Assembly (NCBI GenBank): GCA_035541755.1
Contig: DATKMQ010000011.1
Location: 1 to 52,011 of the forward strand
Origin: Syntrophorhabdaceae bacterium
GTDB lineage: Bacteria > Desulfobacterota > Syntrophorhabdia > Syntrophorhabdales > Syntrophorhabdaceae
Length of the DNA stretch: 52,011 nt
Direction: 5' to 3'
Shown: positions 18,574 to 26,302 of the stretch, in pieces
How the letters are laid out: every line of letters starts with the position of its first letter
How positions within the stretch are numbered: the first letter of the stretch is position 1
Position numbers and translations under genes: made by a program
Notes under the pieces: model-generated
Told to the model about the DNA's origin: nothing
Seen by the model: the letters and a program-made list of their open reading frames with translations, nothing else
The model's database searches: none

Positions 18574-20370
18574 ATGCGGCATAGGTGGTTTGGGAGAGTA
18601 GCGGTGTGCGGGCTTATAGCCGGAGCATATTTATTCACGGCCCTGGCCGGGCAGGCAAACGCCTGGTGGGACTCAAAGTGGCAGTACAGAAAGAAAGTAG
18701 TTTTGAACACTACCACTGAAGGTGCCGACATCAGGGAAGCCATCACGGATCTTCCCGTGTTGCTCAGGCTCGACGCGGGCAATTTCACCTTCGGAAACGC
18801 CAAACCCGACGGATCGGACATCAGATTGGTTGCATCTGATGACAAGACGCCCCTTAAGTACCACGTAGAACGCTATAGCGCCAAGGAAGAGATGGCATTG
18901 ATCTGGGTGAAAGCGCCCAGAGTGCCGGCGGCCTCCAATCAGGAGTTCGTCTGGCTTTACTACGGTAACAGCGGGGCGGCAACAGGTGAAGACTCCGGGG
19001 GGACCTACGACACACCGCAACTCGCCGTATATCATCTTGGTGAAAAGGAAGGCGCACCGCATGATGCCACCGCCTATGGCAATCACGCCAAAGAGTTTAC
19101 GGGCAAGCTCGACATCGCGGCCGCCATCGGACGAGGCGTCACCATGGGCGGCCAGGGCGATAAACTCGTTATCGCCAAGTCCCCTTCGATGAACATTTCC
19201 AAAGGCTTTACGTTCTCAGCATGGGTGCGTTCGGCGCGCGCTCAGCAGGACGCGAGACTTCTCTCCTGGGACGACGGTAAACAATCCGTGGTAATCGGTA
19301 TCGATGGCGCAAAGCTGTACTGCGTCTTTACTGACGCAAAAAAGAAGACCGCAACTGAAAAGACAGTCGATATACCCGCTCAGAAATGGGCTCACGTGGG
19401 CGTGAGCGCAGAGCCGGGCAAGAACCTGGCGGTCTACGTAAACGGACAAGAGAAAACGTCACAAAAACTCTCCGGTGGGCTTGTTGAGCCGGTGGCTGAC
19501 ATAGGGATCGGCGCTACGGTACAGGGGAAGAATGGCTTTGCCGGCGATATCGACGAAATTGAAATTGCAGGGATAGCGCGCAGCGCGGCATACATAAGGG
19601 CAGAGGCACTAAGTCAGGGTCCCGAGACGCCCCTTCTCTCGTATCTTGATGAAGAAACCTCGTCAGGGGGCGGATCGCAGAATTTGACTGTACACCTGCT
19701 TGTTGTAACCGCCAAGGCGATCACCCTCGACGGCTGGCTCATCATCGGTGCAATTATCATCATGGTGGGTATCACCTGGATCCTGTTCTTTAACAAGTTC
19801 AGTGGTCTTAAAAGGCTCAATAAAGAGAACGCCGCCTTCGCCGACGCCTTCAGTCAGTCGACGAGCGTTTTAGCTTTGCGGGAGTCAGATACGGAGTATG
19901 AAGGTTCTTCTCTTTTCAGAGTATATAAGGCGGGCATGGCCGAACTGGAGAGACGGTTCGGCCGGACAGACAAGACCGACACAGTCTGTCTTCCTCAACA
20001 GGCCTTCACAGCCTTCAAAGGCGTTTTGGCAAAAGCCTCACTGCAGGAGAGCAAAAGGAACACCTCGGGACTCATCCTCTTCACACTCAGCATTTCGGGG
20101 GGGCCTTTCATGGGGCTCTTCGGCACGGTCTGGGGCGTCATTAACACCTTCGCGGGCGTGGCTGAAGCCGGTGAGGCGAACCTCGCGGCCATTGCGCCGG
20201 GTGTTGCGTCGGCCCTTGCCTGCACGCTTATGGGACTCGTGCTCGCTATCCCGGCCCTTTTTCAGTACAGCTTCCTGTCGCAGGACATAAAGAACATGAG
20301 CGCCGATATGAACGTGTTCATGGAAGAGTTCACCACCAGGGTCGAAGAAGAGTACGGAGGTAAAACGTGA
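18574..20370 (+). CDS. DUF2341 - LamG-like - MotA/TolQ/ExbB fusion protein
   Basis: Three parts in order. After a signal peptide (1-30) there is a DUF2341-type region (about 35-145: WWDSKWQYRKKV at its start, then VWLYYGN). Next is a concanavalin/LamG-like beta sandwich (about 150-345: GFTFSAWVRS, KWAHVGVSAE, GDIDEIEIAG). A membrane helix (386-407) leads into an ExbB/TolQ proton-channel domain with two more helices (about 505-570: GGPFMGLFGTVWGVINTF and the Ala/Gly-rich GVASALACTLMGLVLAIPAL). ExbB with ExbD uses the proton gradient to drive TonB. The start is ATG at 18574 after ACGGAGG. The stop overlaps the exbD start by 4 bp (GTGA), so the two are coupled. Attaching a glycan- or protein-binding periplasmic ectodomain to the channel is unusual for a classic ExbB; such fusions occur beside large exoproteins, which suggests energised handling of the TpsA. 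Confidence 0.88.
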   Translation: MRHRWFGRVAVCGLIAGAYLFTALAGQANAWWDSKWQYRKKVVLNTTTEGADIREAITDLPVLLRLDAGNFTFGNAKPDGSDIRLVASDDKTPLKYHVERYSAKEEMALIWVKAPRVPAASNQEFVWLYYGNSGAATGEDSGGTYDTPQLAVYHLGEKEGAPHDATAYGNHAKEFTGKLDIAAAIGRGVTMGGQGDKLVIAKSPSMNISKGFTFSAWVRSARAQQDARLLSWDDGKQSVVIGIDGAKLYCVFTDAKKKTATEKTVDIPAQKWAHVGVSAEPGKNLAVYVNGQEKTSQKLSGGLVEPVADIGIGATVQGKNGFAGDIDEIEIAGIARSAAYIRAEALSQGPETPLLSYLDEETSSGGGSQNLTVHLLVVTAKAITLDGWLIIGAIIIMVGITWILFFNKFSGLKRLNKENAAFADAFSQSTSVLALRESDTEYEGSSLFRVYKAGMAELERRFGRTDKTDTVCLPQQAFTAFKGVLAKASLQESKRNTSGLILFTLSISGGPFMGLFGTVWGVINTFAGVAEAGEANLAAIAPGVASALACTLMGLVLAIPALFQYSFLSQDIKNMSADMNVFMEEFTTRVEEEYGGKT

Positions 20371-20777
20371 GCAAAAACCCTTACGATGATCTTGAAGTGC
20401 ACGCCGAACTGAACGTGGTGCCGCTTCTCGATCTGGCCTGGAACCTTCTCATCGTTTTTATCATGGTTGTGACGGCGACGGTGCAGGGTATTAACGTGAA
20501 CCTTCCCAAGGCAAGCGCGGCAGCTAGCAATATCAAGCCCGCGACCAAGGCCATTACGATCACGGCCGAGGGCACTATTTATCTCGATAGCTTTCCCGTC
20601 ACCCTGCCGGAACTTGAAACTAGGCTCAAGCAAATAAAGGCGGTCAATCCCAATTTTCCGGTCGTGATCAAGGGAGACGAGAAGATATCCTACAAGAGCG
20701 TCATTGACGTACTCGATCTGTTAACCAGGCTCGAGATCACGCAGCTTGGTCTGGTTACGCAAAAACTGGTGAAGTGA
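20367..20777 (+). CDS. exbD: ExbD/TolR-family biopolymer transport protein
   Basis: A 136-residue protein with the ExbD plan: a short cytoplasmic N-terminus, one membrane helix beginning NVVPLLDLAWNLLIVFIMVV that contains the key protonatable Asp (residue 22), and a periplasmic domain with the family pattern (ITITAEGTIYLDS and PVVIKGDEKISYKSVIDVLD). It should assemble with the upstream ExbB domain in the inner membrane. Start GTG at 20367 overlaps the previous stop. A TonB-like gene follows after 22 bp. The set is local to the exoprotein locus, not an iron-uptake operon, since no TonB-dependent receptor is present nearby. Confidence 0.92.
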   Translation: MSKNPYDDLEVHAELNVVPLLDLAWNLLIVFIMVVTATVQGINVNLPKASAAASNIKPATKAITITAEGTIYLDSFPVTLPELETRLKQIKAVNPNFPVVIKGDEKISYKSVIDVLDLLTRLEITQLGLVTQKLVK

Positions 20778-20799
20778 AGCTGCAATGCAAGGAGGGCAT

Positions 20800-21522
20800 A
20801 TGGCTGCAAAAAAGAAGACGTCTACACAATCAGCCTTCGTGATTACCGGAGCCGTGATTCTCGTGCTGGCGCTTTTGGCCGGCGGCCTCATCTATCTGGT
20901 AGCGAGCGACAAAGGCGGAAGCAAGAAACAGCACATAGCCACAGTGGACCTGGTAAAACCCCTTCCACCACCCAAAGAGCCTCCCCCGCCCAAGGAGAAG
21001 CCGCCCGAGCCTGAGGCGCAGAAGAAGGCCATTGAAGCGGTGCCGCAGATGGCCCCACAATCTGAAGCCCGGGCCATGAAGGGAGATGGTAAACCCGTAG
21101 CGGACGGCCCTCTGGGGCTTGAAGGGGATGGAGGAGCTGGTTCCGACGGATTCGGATTGGCAGCAAAAGGAAAAGGTGGCAGGGACGTTATCACCCTGGG
21201 AAAGGGTGGAGGAGCCGGCGGATTTGACCAGGGTGGGCTCTTGAGGAAGTACGCCTGGTATACACGGCTTGTGGAGAAACAGCTTAACGGTCTCGTTCGC
21301 AAACGTCTCGACGAGAACAAAGGCTGGCCCAAAAGTAAATGGGAAGCTTTGGTCTACATTCAAATAGACGAAGGCGGGACAATTTCGGGCTTTAAGATCA
21401 CCCGGCCCTCGGGGTTTCAGAGCGTGGACGATGCAGTCAAGGAATGTTTGAGGACGGCCCGCATCGGCGAGCCGCTACCTGAAGGAATACATACGGCTAT
21501 GAACGTCAAAATCAGTTCGTAA
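20800..21522 (+). CDS. TonB-like energy transducer
   Basis: One N-terminal membrane helix (about residues 14-36), then a proline- and lysine-rich spacer (PLPPPKEPPPPKEKPPEPE), a glycine-rich segment, and a TonB C-terminal domain near 150-240 with the typical pattern WEALVYIQIDEGGTISGFKI, followed by FQSVDDAVKECLRTARIGEP. The start is ATG at 20800, preceded by AGGAGGG; an in-frame ATG five codons earlier overlaps that ribosome site and is unlikely. With the ExbB fusion and ExbD it completes a proton-driven machine that reaches the outer membrane. What it drives is not visible; candidates are TpsB/TpsA secretion or release and the porin encoded next. Confidence 0.85.
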   Translation: MAAKKKTSTQSAFVITGAVILVLALLAGGLIYLVASDKGGSKKQHIATVDLVKPLPPPKEPPPPKEKPPEPEAQKKAIEAVPQMAPQSEARAMKGDGKPVADGPLGLEGDGGAGSDGFGLAAKGKGGRDVITLGKGGGAGGFDQGGLLRKYAWYTRLVEKQLNGLVRKRLDENKGWPKSKWEALVYIQIDEGGTISGFKITRPSGFQSVDDAVKECLRTARIGEPLPEGIHTAMNVKISS

Positions 21523-21570
21523 AAGACGGCAGTCATCAAGCGGAAAACTGAGAATGGCAAGGGACTGGCC

Positions 21571-21624
21571 TTAACATGATCTTTATATGACGTTAACATG
21601 ATTCCAACACCCGCCTGCTATCGT
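21571..21624 (+). promoter_or_regulatory. Predicted Pho box and promoter of the porin operon
   Basis: TTAAC at 21571, TTTAT at 21582, TTAAC at 21593 and CCAAC at 21604, 11 bp apart, then 10 bp, then TATCGT at 21619-21624. The ATG at 21598 sits inside the box, so it is not the start of the porin gene. Confidence 0.72.
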
Positions 21625-21663
21625 ACTGACCGTACGAACGCGGGTTTCAAATCTGGAGAGAGA

Positions 21664-23292
21664 ATGATATTCAAGCGAAGAATCAGACATAACTGGGTTG
21701 CACCCATTCTGTTCGGTCTCAGCGTTTTGGTGTTTGTTTCGGGTACCTATGGACAGACGCCCACGGAGGCTAAACAACCCGGTCTAACCGAATCGGGAGC
21801 TACACCATCTGCCGGTATCGAAGAACTAACCAGGATCCTTGTCAAGAACGGGCTCATAACCAAAGAGCAGGCTGAGGCAATTATGCTGCGCAAAGACGAA
21901 GGCAGTCTCTCCGCCCTTGCCGCGCTCACGGAAATTCTTAAGACCAAAGGTCTTATCAGCGCCGATGATGCGGATAGAGTCTCCGGGAAGACCGCCCCCG
22001 GAGTTTCGGCCACGGAACTTGCTGCGTCGCCGGGCATGAAGAAAGAAGAGCGGGATAAGATGAAGGCGGAAATAAAGGATGAGGTGATTCAGGAGACCAA
22101 CGCCAAAATGCAGGTCGCCGCAAATCCGGAGTGGACCAAGCGTATCCGCTTTGGCGGTGACATACGATTGCGATATAACGGGGACTATTTCCCAAAGGAC
22201 AATGACGATATCATCAAACCCGATCTTTCAGGCATTATAAACTCGAAAAACGATCGCCACCGTATGCTCATCCGGGCCCGCCTGGAGGCCACGGCTCAGC
22301 CGGACGACCAGGTCGAAGTGGGGCTGCGTCTGTCCACCGGCAGCACTACAAACCCCGTTTCGACGAATCAAACCATGGGTACGTACTTTAGCCCTTACAG
22401 CGTGGTTTTCGACAGGGCCTATCTCAAATGGAAACCGATCCCATCATTTGCTCTTGTTGGTGGGAGATTTGAGAACCCATTTTTCCATTCCGACCTCGTC
22501 TGGGACCCGACCGTGGCTTTCGATGGCGTAGCGGCCACCTATAGGAAGGAACTTCCAAAGAAACTGCTCACCGGATTCGCCACGGTAGGCGCCTTCCCAC
22601 TCCAGGAATTGGAGTTCCAGCAGGCAGACAAATGGCTTTTCGGAGGCCAAGTGGGCCTGGAAACTGACCCCACAGAGAACGTTTCCGGCAAGCTGGGTGT
22701 TGCCTACTACCATTACCGAAACGTACAGGGCGTTCCCAACGATCCGAGTAGCGCGGCGGGAGAAACCGACTTCTCTTCCCCCCTGTTTCAGCAGAAAGGA
22801 AACACCTGGTTCTATATCGACCCTCTCAATTCAACGAAGATAGGTCTTGCTTCCAAGTTCAAGGAACTCAACATCACCGGTACCCTCGATATCGGCTTCT
22901 GGAATCCGATCCACATTGTTCTGCTCGGGGATTATGTGAAGAATCTTGGCTTTGACCGAGAGGAAGTGGCCTTCCTTACGAGCCAGGATGTGAAAGAGCG
23001 CACCGAGGGATATCAGGCGGGTTTGGCCGTGGGACATCCGGAAGTCAGAGATTTCGGCAAGTGGAAAGTTTTTGGCTACTATCGCTATCTGGGCGATGAT
23101 GCCATTTTGGACGCCTTCGCCGATTCCACCTTTCACCTTGGAGGTACGAACGCCAAGGGATGGATCCTCGGAGGTGATTTCGGTCTTCGCAAGAACATGT
23201 GGGCTTCGCTCAAGTGGGTGACAACGAACGAGATCTGGGGTCAGAGTTTCGGCATCGACTCATTCTTTCTTGATCTGAATTACAAGTTTTAG
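21664..23292 (+). CDS. Putative porin (outer-membrane beta barrel)
   Basis: A 542-residue exported protein. The signal peptide ends near residue 31 (SGTYGQ). The mature N-terminus has two helix-turn repeats (LTRILVKNGLITKEQAEAIM and ILKTKGLISADDADRV), which resemble the periplasmic helical stalk found in many deltaproteobacterial and Bacteroidetes 'putative porin' proteins. From about residue 150 (RIRFGGDIRLRYNGDYF) the sequence alternates in barrel strands up to LDLNYKF, with a terminal Phe. ATG at 21664 has GGAGAG upstream. It is Pho-box controlled, so by analogy with PhoE, OprP and OprO it may be the phosphate-starvation porin of the cell; ion selectivity cannot be read. It begins a probable operon with the coiled-coil and parvulin genes. 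Confidence 0.82.
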   Translation: MIFKRRIRHNWVAPILFGLSVLVFVSGTYGQTPTEAKQPGLTESGATPSAGIEELTRILVKNGLITKEQAEAIMLRKDEGSLSALAALTEILKTKGLISADDADRVSGKTAPGVSATELAASPGMKKEERDKMKAEIKDEVIQETNAKMQVAANPEWTKRIRFGGDIRLRYNGDYFPKDNDDIIKPDLSGIINSKNDRHRMLIRARLEATAQPDDQVEVGLRLSTGSTTNPVSTNQTMGTYFSPYSVVFDRAYLKWKPIPSFALVGGRFENPFFHSDLVWDPTVAFDGVAATYRKELPKKLLTGFATVGAFPLQELEFQQADKWLFGGQVGLETDPTENVSGKLGVAYYHYRNVQGVPNDPSSAAGETDFSSPLFQQKGNTWFYIDPLNSTKIGLASKFKELNITGTLDIGFWNPIHIVLLGDYVKNLGFDREEVAFLTSQDVKERTEGYQAGLAVGHPEVRDFGKWKVFGYYRYLGDDAILDAFADSTFHLGGTNAKGWILGGDFGLRKNMWASLKWVTTNEIWGQSFGIDSFFLDLNYKF

Positions 23293-23303
23293 GAGGTGCG
23301 GTC

Positions 23304-23990
23304 ATGAACAAGACCGAAGTCAAGCGTATAGCCTATATCGCGATTGCAGGGATCGCTGGACTCGGGATAGGGCTCGGCTGCGGTTTTTTGCAGGTAGCAA
23401 GCCATGATAGGACCTCACAAGCGAAAATCAAAGAGATGAACCAGCGACTGACCCAGACGCAGAAGAAGTACCAGCAGGAGATGACGCTAAAGGATGCCAC
23501 GGAAGACGAAAAGCAGCAGGCGCAAGCTCAATTAGAGACCCTGACCAAAGACAAAGCACGTCTTGAGCTGGGGAACAAGGATTTGAAAGCAAAAGTCGAA
23601 GCGCTCGCGCTGCAAATAGATGCTTCGGACAAGAAACGCCTCACGCTACAGACCTCCTTAGACGCCGAAAAGAAGCAGGCGGCAGAGCGCATGGCCAAGG
23701 CCGAGGCCGAGCGTGACGCTTCGGAAAAAAGACAAAAGCAGACCTTTCAGACGTTGCAGGAGAGGGAAAGAGATCTCAAACAAAAGAGTCAAAAATACGA
23801 TCAATGTGCGGACAACAATGCACGTCTTTATGTGATCAGCGCAGAACTTCTCAACCGGTACGCGAACAAAGGCGTGGTAACCACACTCTTCGAAAAAGAG
23901 CCCTTTACCAAGATCAAGAGGGTAGCGCTGGAGGAGCTCGTTCAGGATTACAAAGACAGGATTGACGAGCAGAAACTTAAGTCAAAATAG
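23304..23990 (+). CDS. Membrane-anchored periplasmic coiled-coil protein
   Basis: An N-terminal membrane helix (about 9-30, with a Cys at residue 26) is followed by a long charged coiled coil (about 35-160), rich in Lys, Glu, Gln and Ala. A conserved-looking globular end follows: CADNNARLYVISAELLNRY, then KGVVTTLFEKEPFTKIKRVA and LEELVQDYKDRIDEQ. I have no named family to offer, although similar C-termini occur beside porins and two-partner secretion genes. Eleven bp separate it from the porin gene and AGGAGG stands just before the ATG at 23304. A structural tether or a partner of the porin/TPS apparatus is plausible but unproven. Confidence 0.78.
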   Translation: MNKTEVKRIAYIAIAGIAGLGIGLGCGFLQVASHDRTSQAKIKEMNQRLTQTQKKYQQEMTLKDATEDEKQQAQAQLETLTKDKARLELGNKDLKAKVEALALQIDASDKKRLTLQTSLDAEKKQAAERMAKAEAERDASEKRQKQTFQTLQERERDLKQKSQKYDQCADNNARLYVISAELLNRYANKGVVTTLFEKEPFTKIKRVALEELVQDYKDRIDEQKLKSK

Positions 23991-24059
23991 CACACGTAAC
24001 GTGAAGATTCTTATTTTGTCAAACCCTGCAATTCTTTTCGAAAACAAGAGGGAATAAAC

Positions 24060-25082
24060 ATGAAATCAACGAAGACAATACTCGTTTTGGCGGCGGTTGT
24101 CAGTCTATGGGGGGGCTCCGTAGCCCTAAGCGCGGAAACGCGTCAAGCGCCTGAAAAATCTGCCGAGAAGAGATCTCAGGTCGTAAAGCCCGGCGTCGTT
24201 GCCGTAGTCAACGGGTCGGATATCGCCCTGGCTGATTTTAACCGTGAACTCAACAGGATGGAGCGCATCGTTATCGACACGGGGAATCCTCTCACGTGCC
24301 GGCAGATATCGCGCCTTCGTACGGAAGTCGTTGAGGGTCTGATCCGCAGAGAACTCCTCTATCAGGAAAGCAAGAAACAGACCAAGGTGAGCGAATCCGA
24401 AATAGACGAACGGTTCGCCAAAATAAAGGCCCAGTACGAAAACGAGACTGCCTTCGCTAACGCGTTAAACTCTGTTGCCGCAACCCCTGCTCTCTTGAAA
24501 GCCCAGATCGAAAGAACGCTCTCTGTCGAGAAGATGATCACGACGGTGTTCGTACCCAAAGCGGTTGTTACCGATCAAGATATCTGGACTTACTACGATC
24601 ATAACCGGGACTCATTCCGTCAGGCTGAGCAGGTACGGGCCTCACTGATTTTGATTAAAGTGGACCCTCAATGGAGCGAGAGTAGAAAAGCGGAAAGCAG
24701 AAAGAAACTGGAAGATATTCTCGCCAAGGTGCGGCAGGGGCAGGATTTTGCGTCGCTGGCGCGCACGTATTCCGAGGACCCAAGTAGCGCCAAAGGGGGA
24801 GACCTGGGCTATATCCGCACGGGTCAGATCCTAAAACCCATCGAGGATGCCCTTTTCTCCCTCAAGCCCGGAGAAATAAGTGCCGTAGTGGAGACGAGCG
24901 CAGGCTATAGCCTGGTCAAGGCGACGGAGAGGAAACCGGAGGCCACAATCCCGTTTGAAACGGTTAAAGATCAGCTGCGTACCGCTCTTAAGCGGGAAAA
25001 GGCTCAGACCGACGCGAACGCTTATACGGCAACGCTCAGAGAAAAGGCAAAGGTCGAGATATCTCTTCCCCTTGACGAATAA
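24060..25082 (+). CDS. SurA/PrsA-like parvulin peptidyl-prolyl isomerase
   Basis: A periplasmic chaperone-isomerase that helps fold outer-membrane and secreted proteins. It has a signal peptide (1-25), a SurA-N-like helical domain (about 45-180, VVAVVNGSDIALADFNRELN at its start), and a PpiC rotamase domain (about 190-285: VRASLILIKVD, FASLARTYSEDPSSAKGGDLGYI, LKPGEISAVVETSAGYSLVK). At 340 residues it matches the one-parvulin-domain type. The ATG at 24060 is preceded by a GAGGGAA sequence. It ends the porin operon. P. aeruginosa also keeps a PpiC-type isomerase near its phosphate-depletion TPS locus, so a role in TpsA/TpsB and porin biogenesis is likely. Confidence 0.9.
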   Translation: MKSTKTILVLAAVVSLWGGSVALSAETRQAPEKSAEKRSQVVKPGVVAVVNGSDIALADFNRELNRMERIVIDTGNPLTCRQISRLRTEVVEGLIRRELLYQESKKQTKVSESEIDERFAKIKAQYENETAFANALNSVAATPALLKAQIERTLSVEKMITTVFVPKAVVTDQDIWTYYDHNRDSFRQAEQVRASLILIKVDPQWSESRKAESRKKLEDILAKVRQGQDFASLARTYSEDPSSAKGGDLGYIRTGQILKPIEDALFSLKPGEISAVVETSAGYSLVKATERKPEATIPFETVKDQLRTALKREKAQTDANAYTATLREKAKVEISLPLDE

Positions 25083-25146
25083 AGAAGATATCTGTGAGCC
25101 GAAAATACGTACTGTCACACAACGATTGACTGCACCATCCGCCAGT

Positions 25147-25200
25147 TTCAAGAAACTTTAATTTGACCTTCATACGAGCGCAACATCCCGCAGATATACT
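25147..25200 (+). promoter_or_regulatory. Predicted Pho box and promoter of the PEP-CTERM gene
   Basis: TTCAA at 25147, TTAAT at 25158, TTCAT at 25169 and GCAAC at 25180, perfectly phased, then 10 bp, then TATACT (25195-25200), a near-consensus -10. The best promoter of the set. Transcripts would start near 25207 and carry a leader of about 310 nt that contains a riboswitch. Confidence 0.78.
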
Positions 25201-25390
25201 GCCCTTAAGTTCATTGAAGACATAAAAGATCCGCCGTAAGAGATTTCGGGAAAGCGCGGAATGATTCCAAGATTCGATGTGCGGATAAGAGCATGTGTGC
25301 ATCGGATCGAGACCGGGGAGGTGATGCAAGAAGAGATCTTAAGAAACAGGATAACGGTTGCGGGACCAGGGGCCCCGCTCAAGACCCCGG

Positions 25391-25476
25391 CCCTCAGAGA
25401 AAAGCCAAAATTCCGGCAACGGGATGACGGAAAGCCACAGGCCCTTGAGAACAAGGGCGGCTGGGTTGCCTGAAGG
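25391..25476 (+). promoter_or_regulatory. c-di-GMP-I (GEMM) class riboswitch; cGAMP subclass possible
   Basis: The parts of the GEMM aptamer are present in order. P1: CCCTCAG (25391-25397) pairs with CTGAAGG (25470-25476), one mismatch. P2: ATTCCG and CGGGAT close a GCAA tetraloop (GNRA type, which docks with P3). Then comes the conserved linker GACGGAAAGCC, P3 with GCCCTTG/CAAGGGC around AGAA, and the conserved GGCTGGGTTGCC. It ends 40 nt before the ATG at 25517, whose ribosome site AGGAGGAG lies between. No intrinsic terminator is seen, so control may act on translation. Whether it binds c-di-GMP or 3',3'-cGAMP depends on the base equivalent to G20 in Vc2, which I cannot place with certainty. 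Confidence 0.8.
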
Positions 25477-25516
25477 AGATAGAGATGCACGAATTATGAA
25501 AAAAGGAGGAGTAACA

Positions 25517-26245
25517 ATGAAGAAATTTCTTTTAGTGTTCACGACTGTCGCGTTTGTTCTTGCTTTTGCGGGACAGAGCCATGCCGCCTTCGGCACCTAT
25601 GACTTGATAAGGGTCGTGTATGATACTTCCACAACGAAGTATGAAGCGGCCACGTCACTCTACAATGCTTCTAGCGACCAGCAGTTTGCCGGCACGAGCA
25701 ACCTGACCGTTGGCGGTGGCAGCGATGCATTCACGGGCTACACGGGCACGGACTGGAGTACCCTGTATGTGGCATATTTTCTCTACGACGGAAGCAACAC
25801 CGATAAACGGGTCTGGGTCAGTGGCACTCAGGCAGAATCGAGCGTAGCACGCAAGTATGCTGGCTACTTCAGCAATGTACAGAGTATTTTAACTACTTAC
25901 ACCAGCGCGGCGAACGGCAATAGCACGGTTTACATCCCACAGAGCTCAGCGAATGGCTATGTGTCCAGGTTCGATGCCAGTCCTGGAACTTTCGGCGGTT
26001 TTCTGAGCACCGGTACCGGGGAGGCCTCCCTGTCTACTATGGCTACCCTGGGATACGTGGACATGAACCTCTATTACTTCGCGAGCGGCGACAACGCCGG
26101 CGCAGGCACCAAGATTGCTACGCTAAGGACCATGGCGGACGGAAGCACGATTATCAATCCTACCGCCACGCCCGTGCCACCGGGTCTGCTGCTACTGGCC
26201 CCGGGTCTACTCGGTCTCATCGGTCTCAAGAGAAGGGTTGCTTAA
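25517..26245 (+). CDS. PEP-CTERM-type exported protein
   Basis: A 242-residue secreted protein: signal peptide 1-22 (ending SHAA), a Ser/Thr/Gly/Tyr-rich beta-type body without recognisable enzyme motifs, and a C-terminal sorting signal with VPPG, a hydrophobic helix and LKRR at the end. This VPxP form of PEP-CTERM is processed by exosortases in deltaproteobacteria and leads to release or anchoring at the surface, often in an extracellular polysaccharide matrix. The start is ATG at 25517 with AAGGAGGAG. No exosortase gene is present in the window, so processing would rely on the host. It stands behind both a Pho promoter and a c-di-GMP-class riboswitch, so it may be a matrix protein made only when phosphate is low and the biofilm signal is right. 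Confidence 0.8.
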   Translation: MKKFLLVFTTVAFVLAFAGQSHAAFGTYDLIRVVYDTSTTKYEAATSLYNASSDQQFAGTSNLTVGGGSDAFTGYTGTDWSTLYVAYFLYDGSNTDKRVWVSGTQAESSVARKYAGYFSNVQSILTTYTSAANGNSTVYIPQSSANGYVSRFDASPGTFGGFLSTGTGEASLSTMATLGYVDMNLYYFASGDNAGAGTKIATLRTMADGSTIINPTATPVPPGLLLLAPGLLGLIGLKRRVA

Positions 26246-26302
26246 GTTCTATGAAATTTACTTGATATGCGAATGACAAGATCATAAAGGAGGATTTGAA
26301 TT

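Noticed and set aside
23996-24040. A further Pho box before the parvulin gene
   Set aside because: GTAAC, ATTCT and GTCAA are roughly phased, but the units are poor and there is no -10; the gene is better seen as part of the porin operon.
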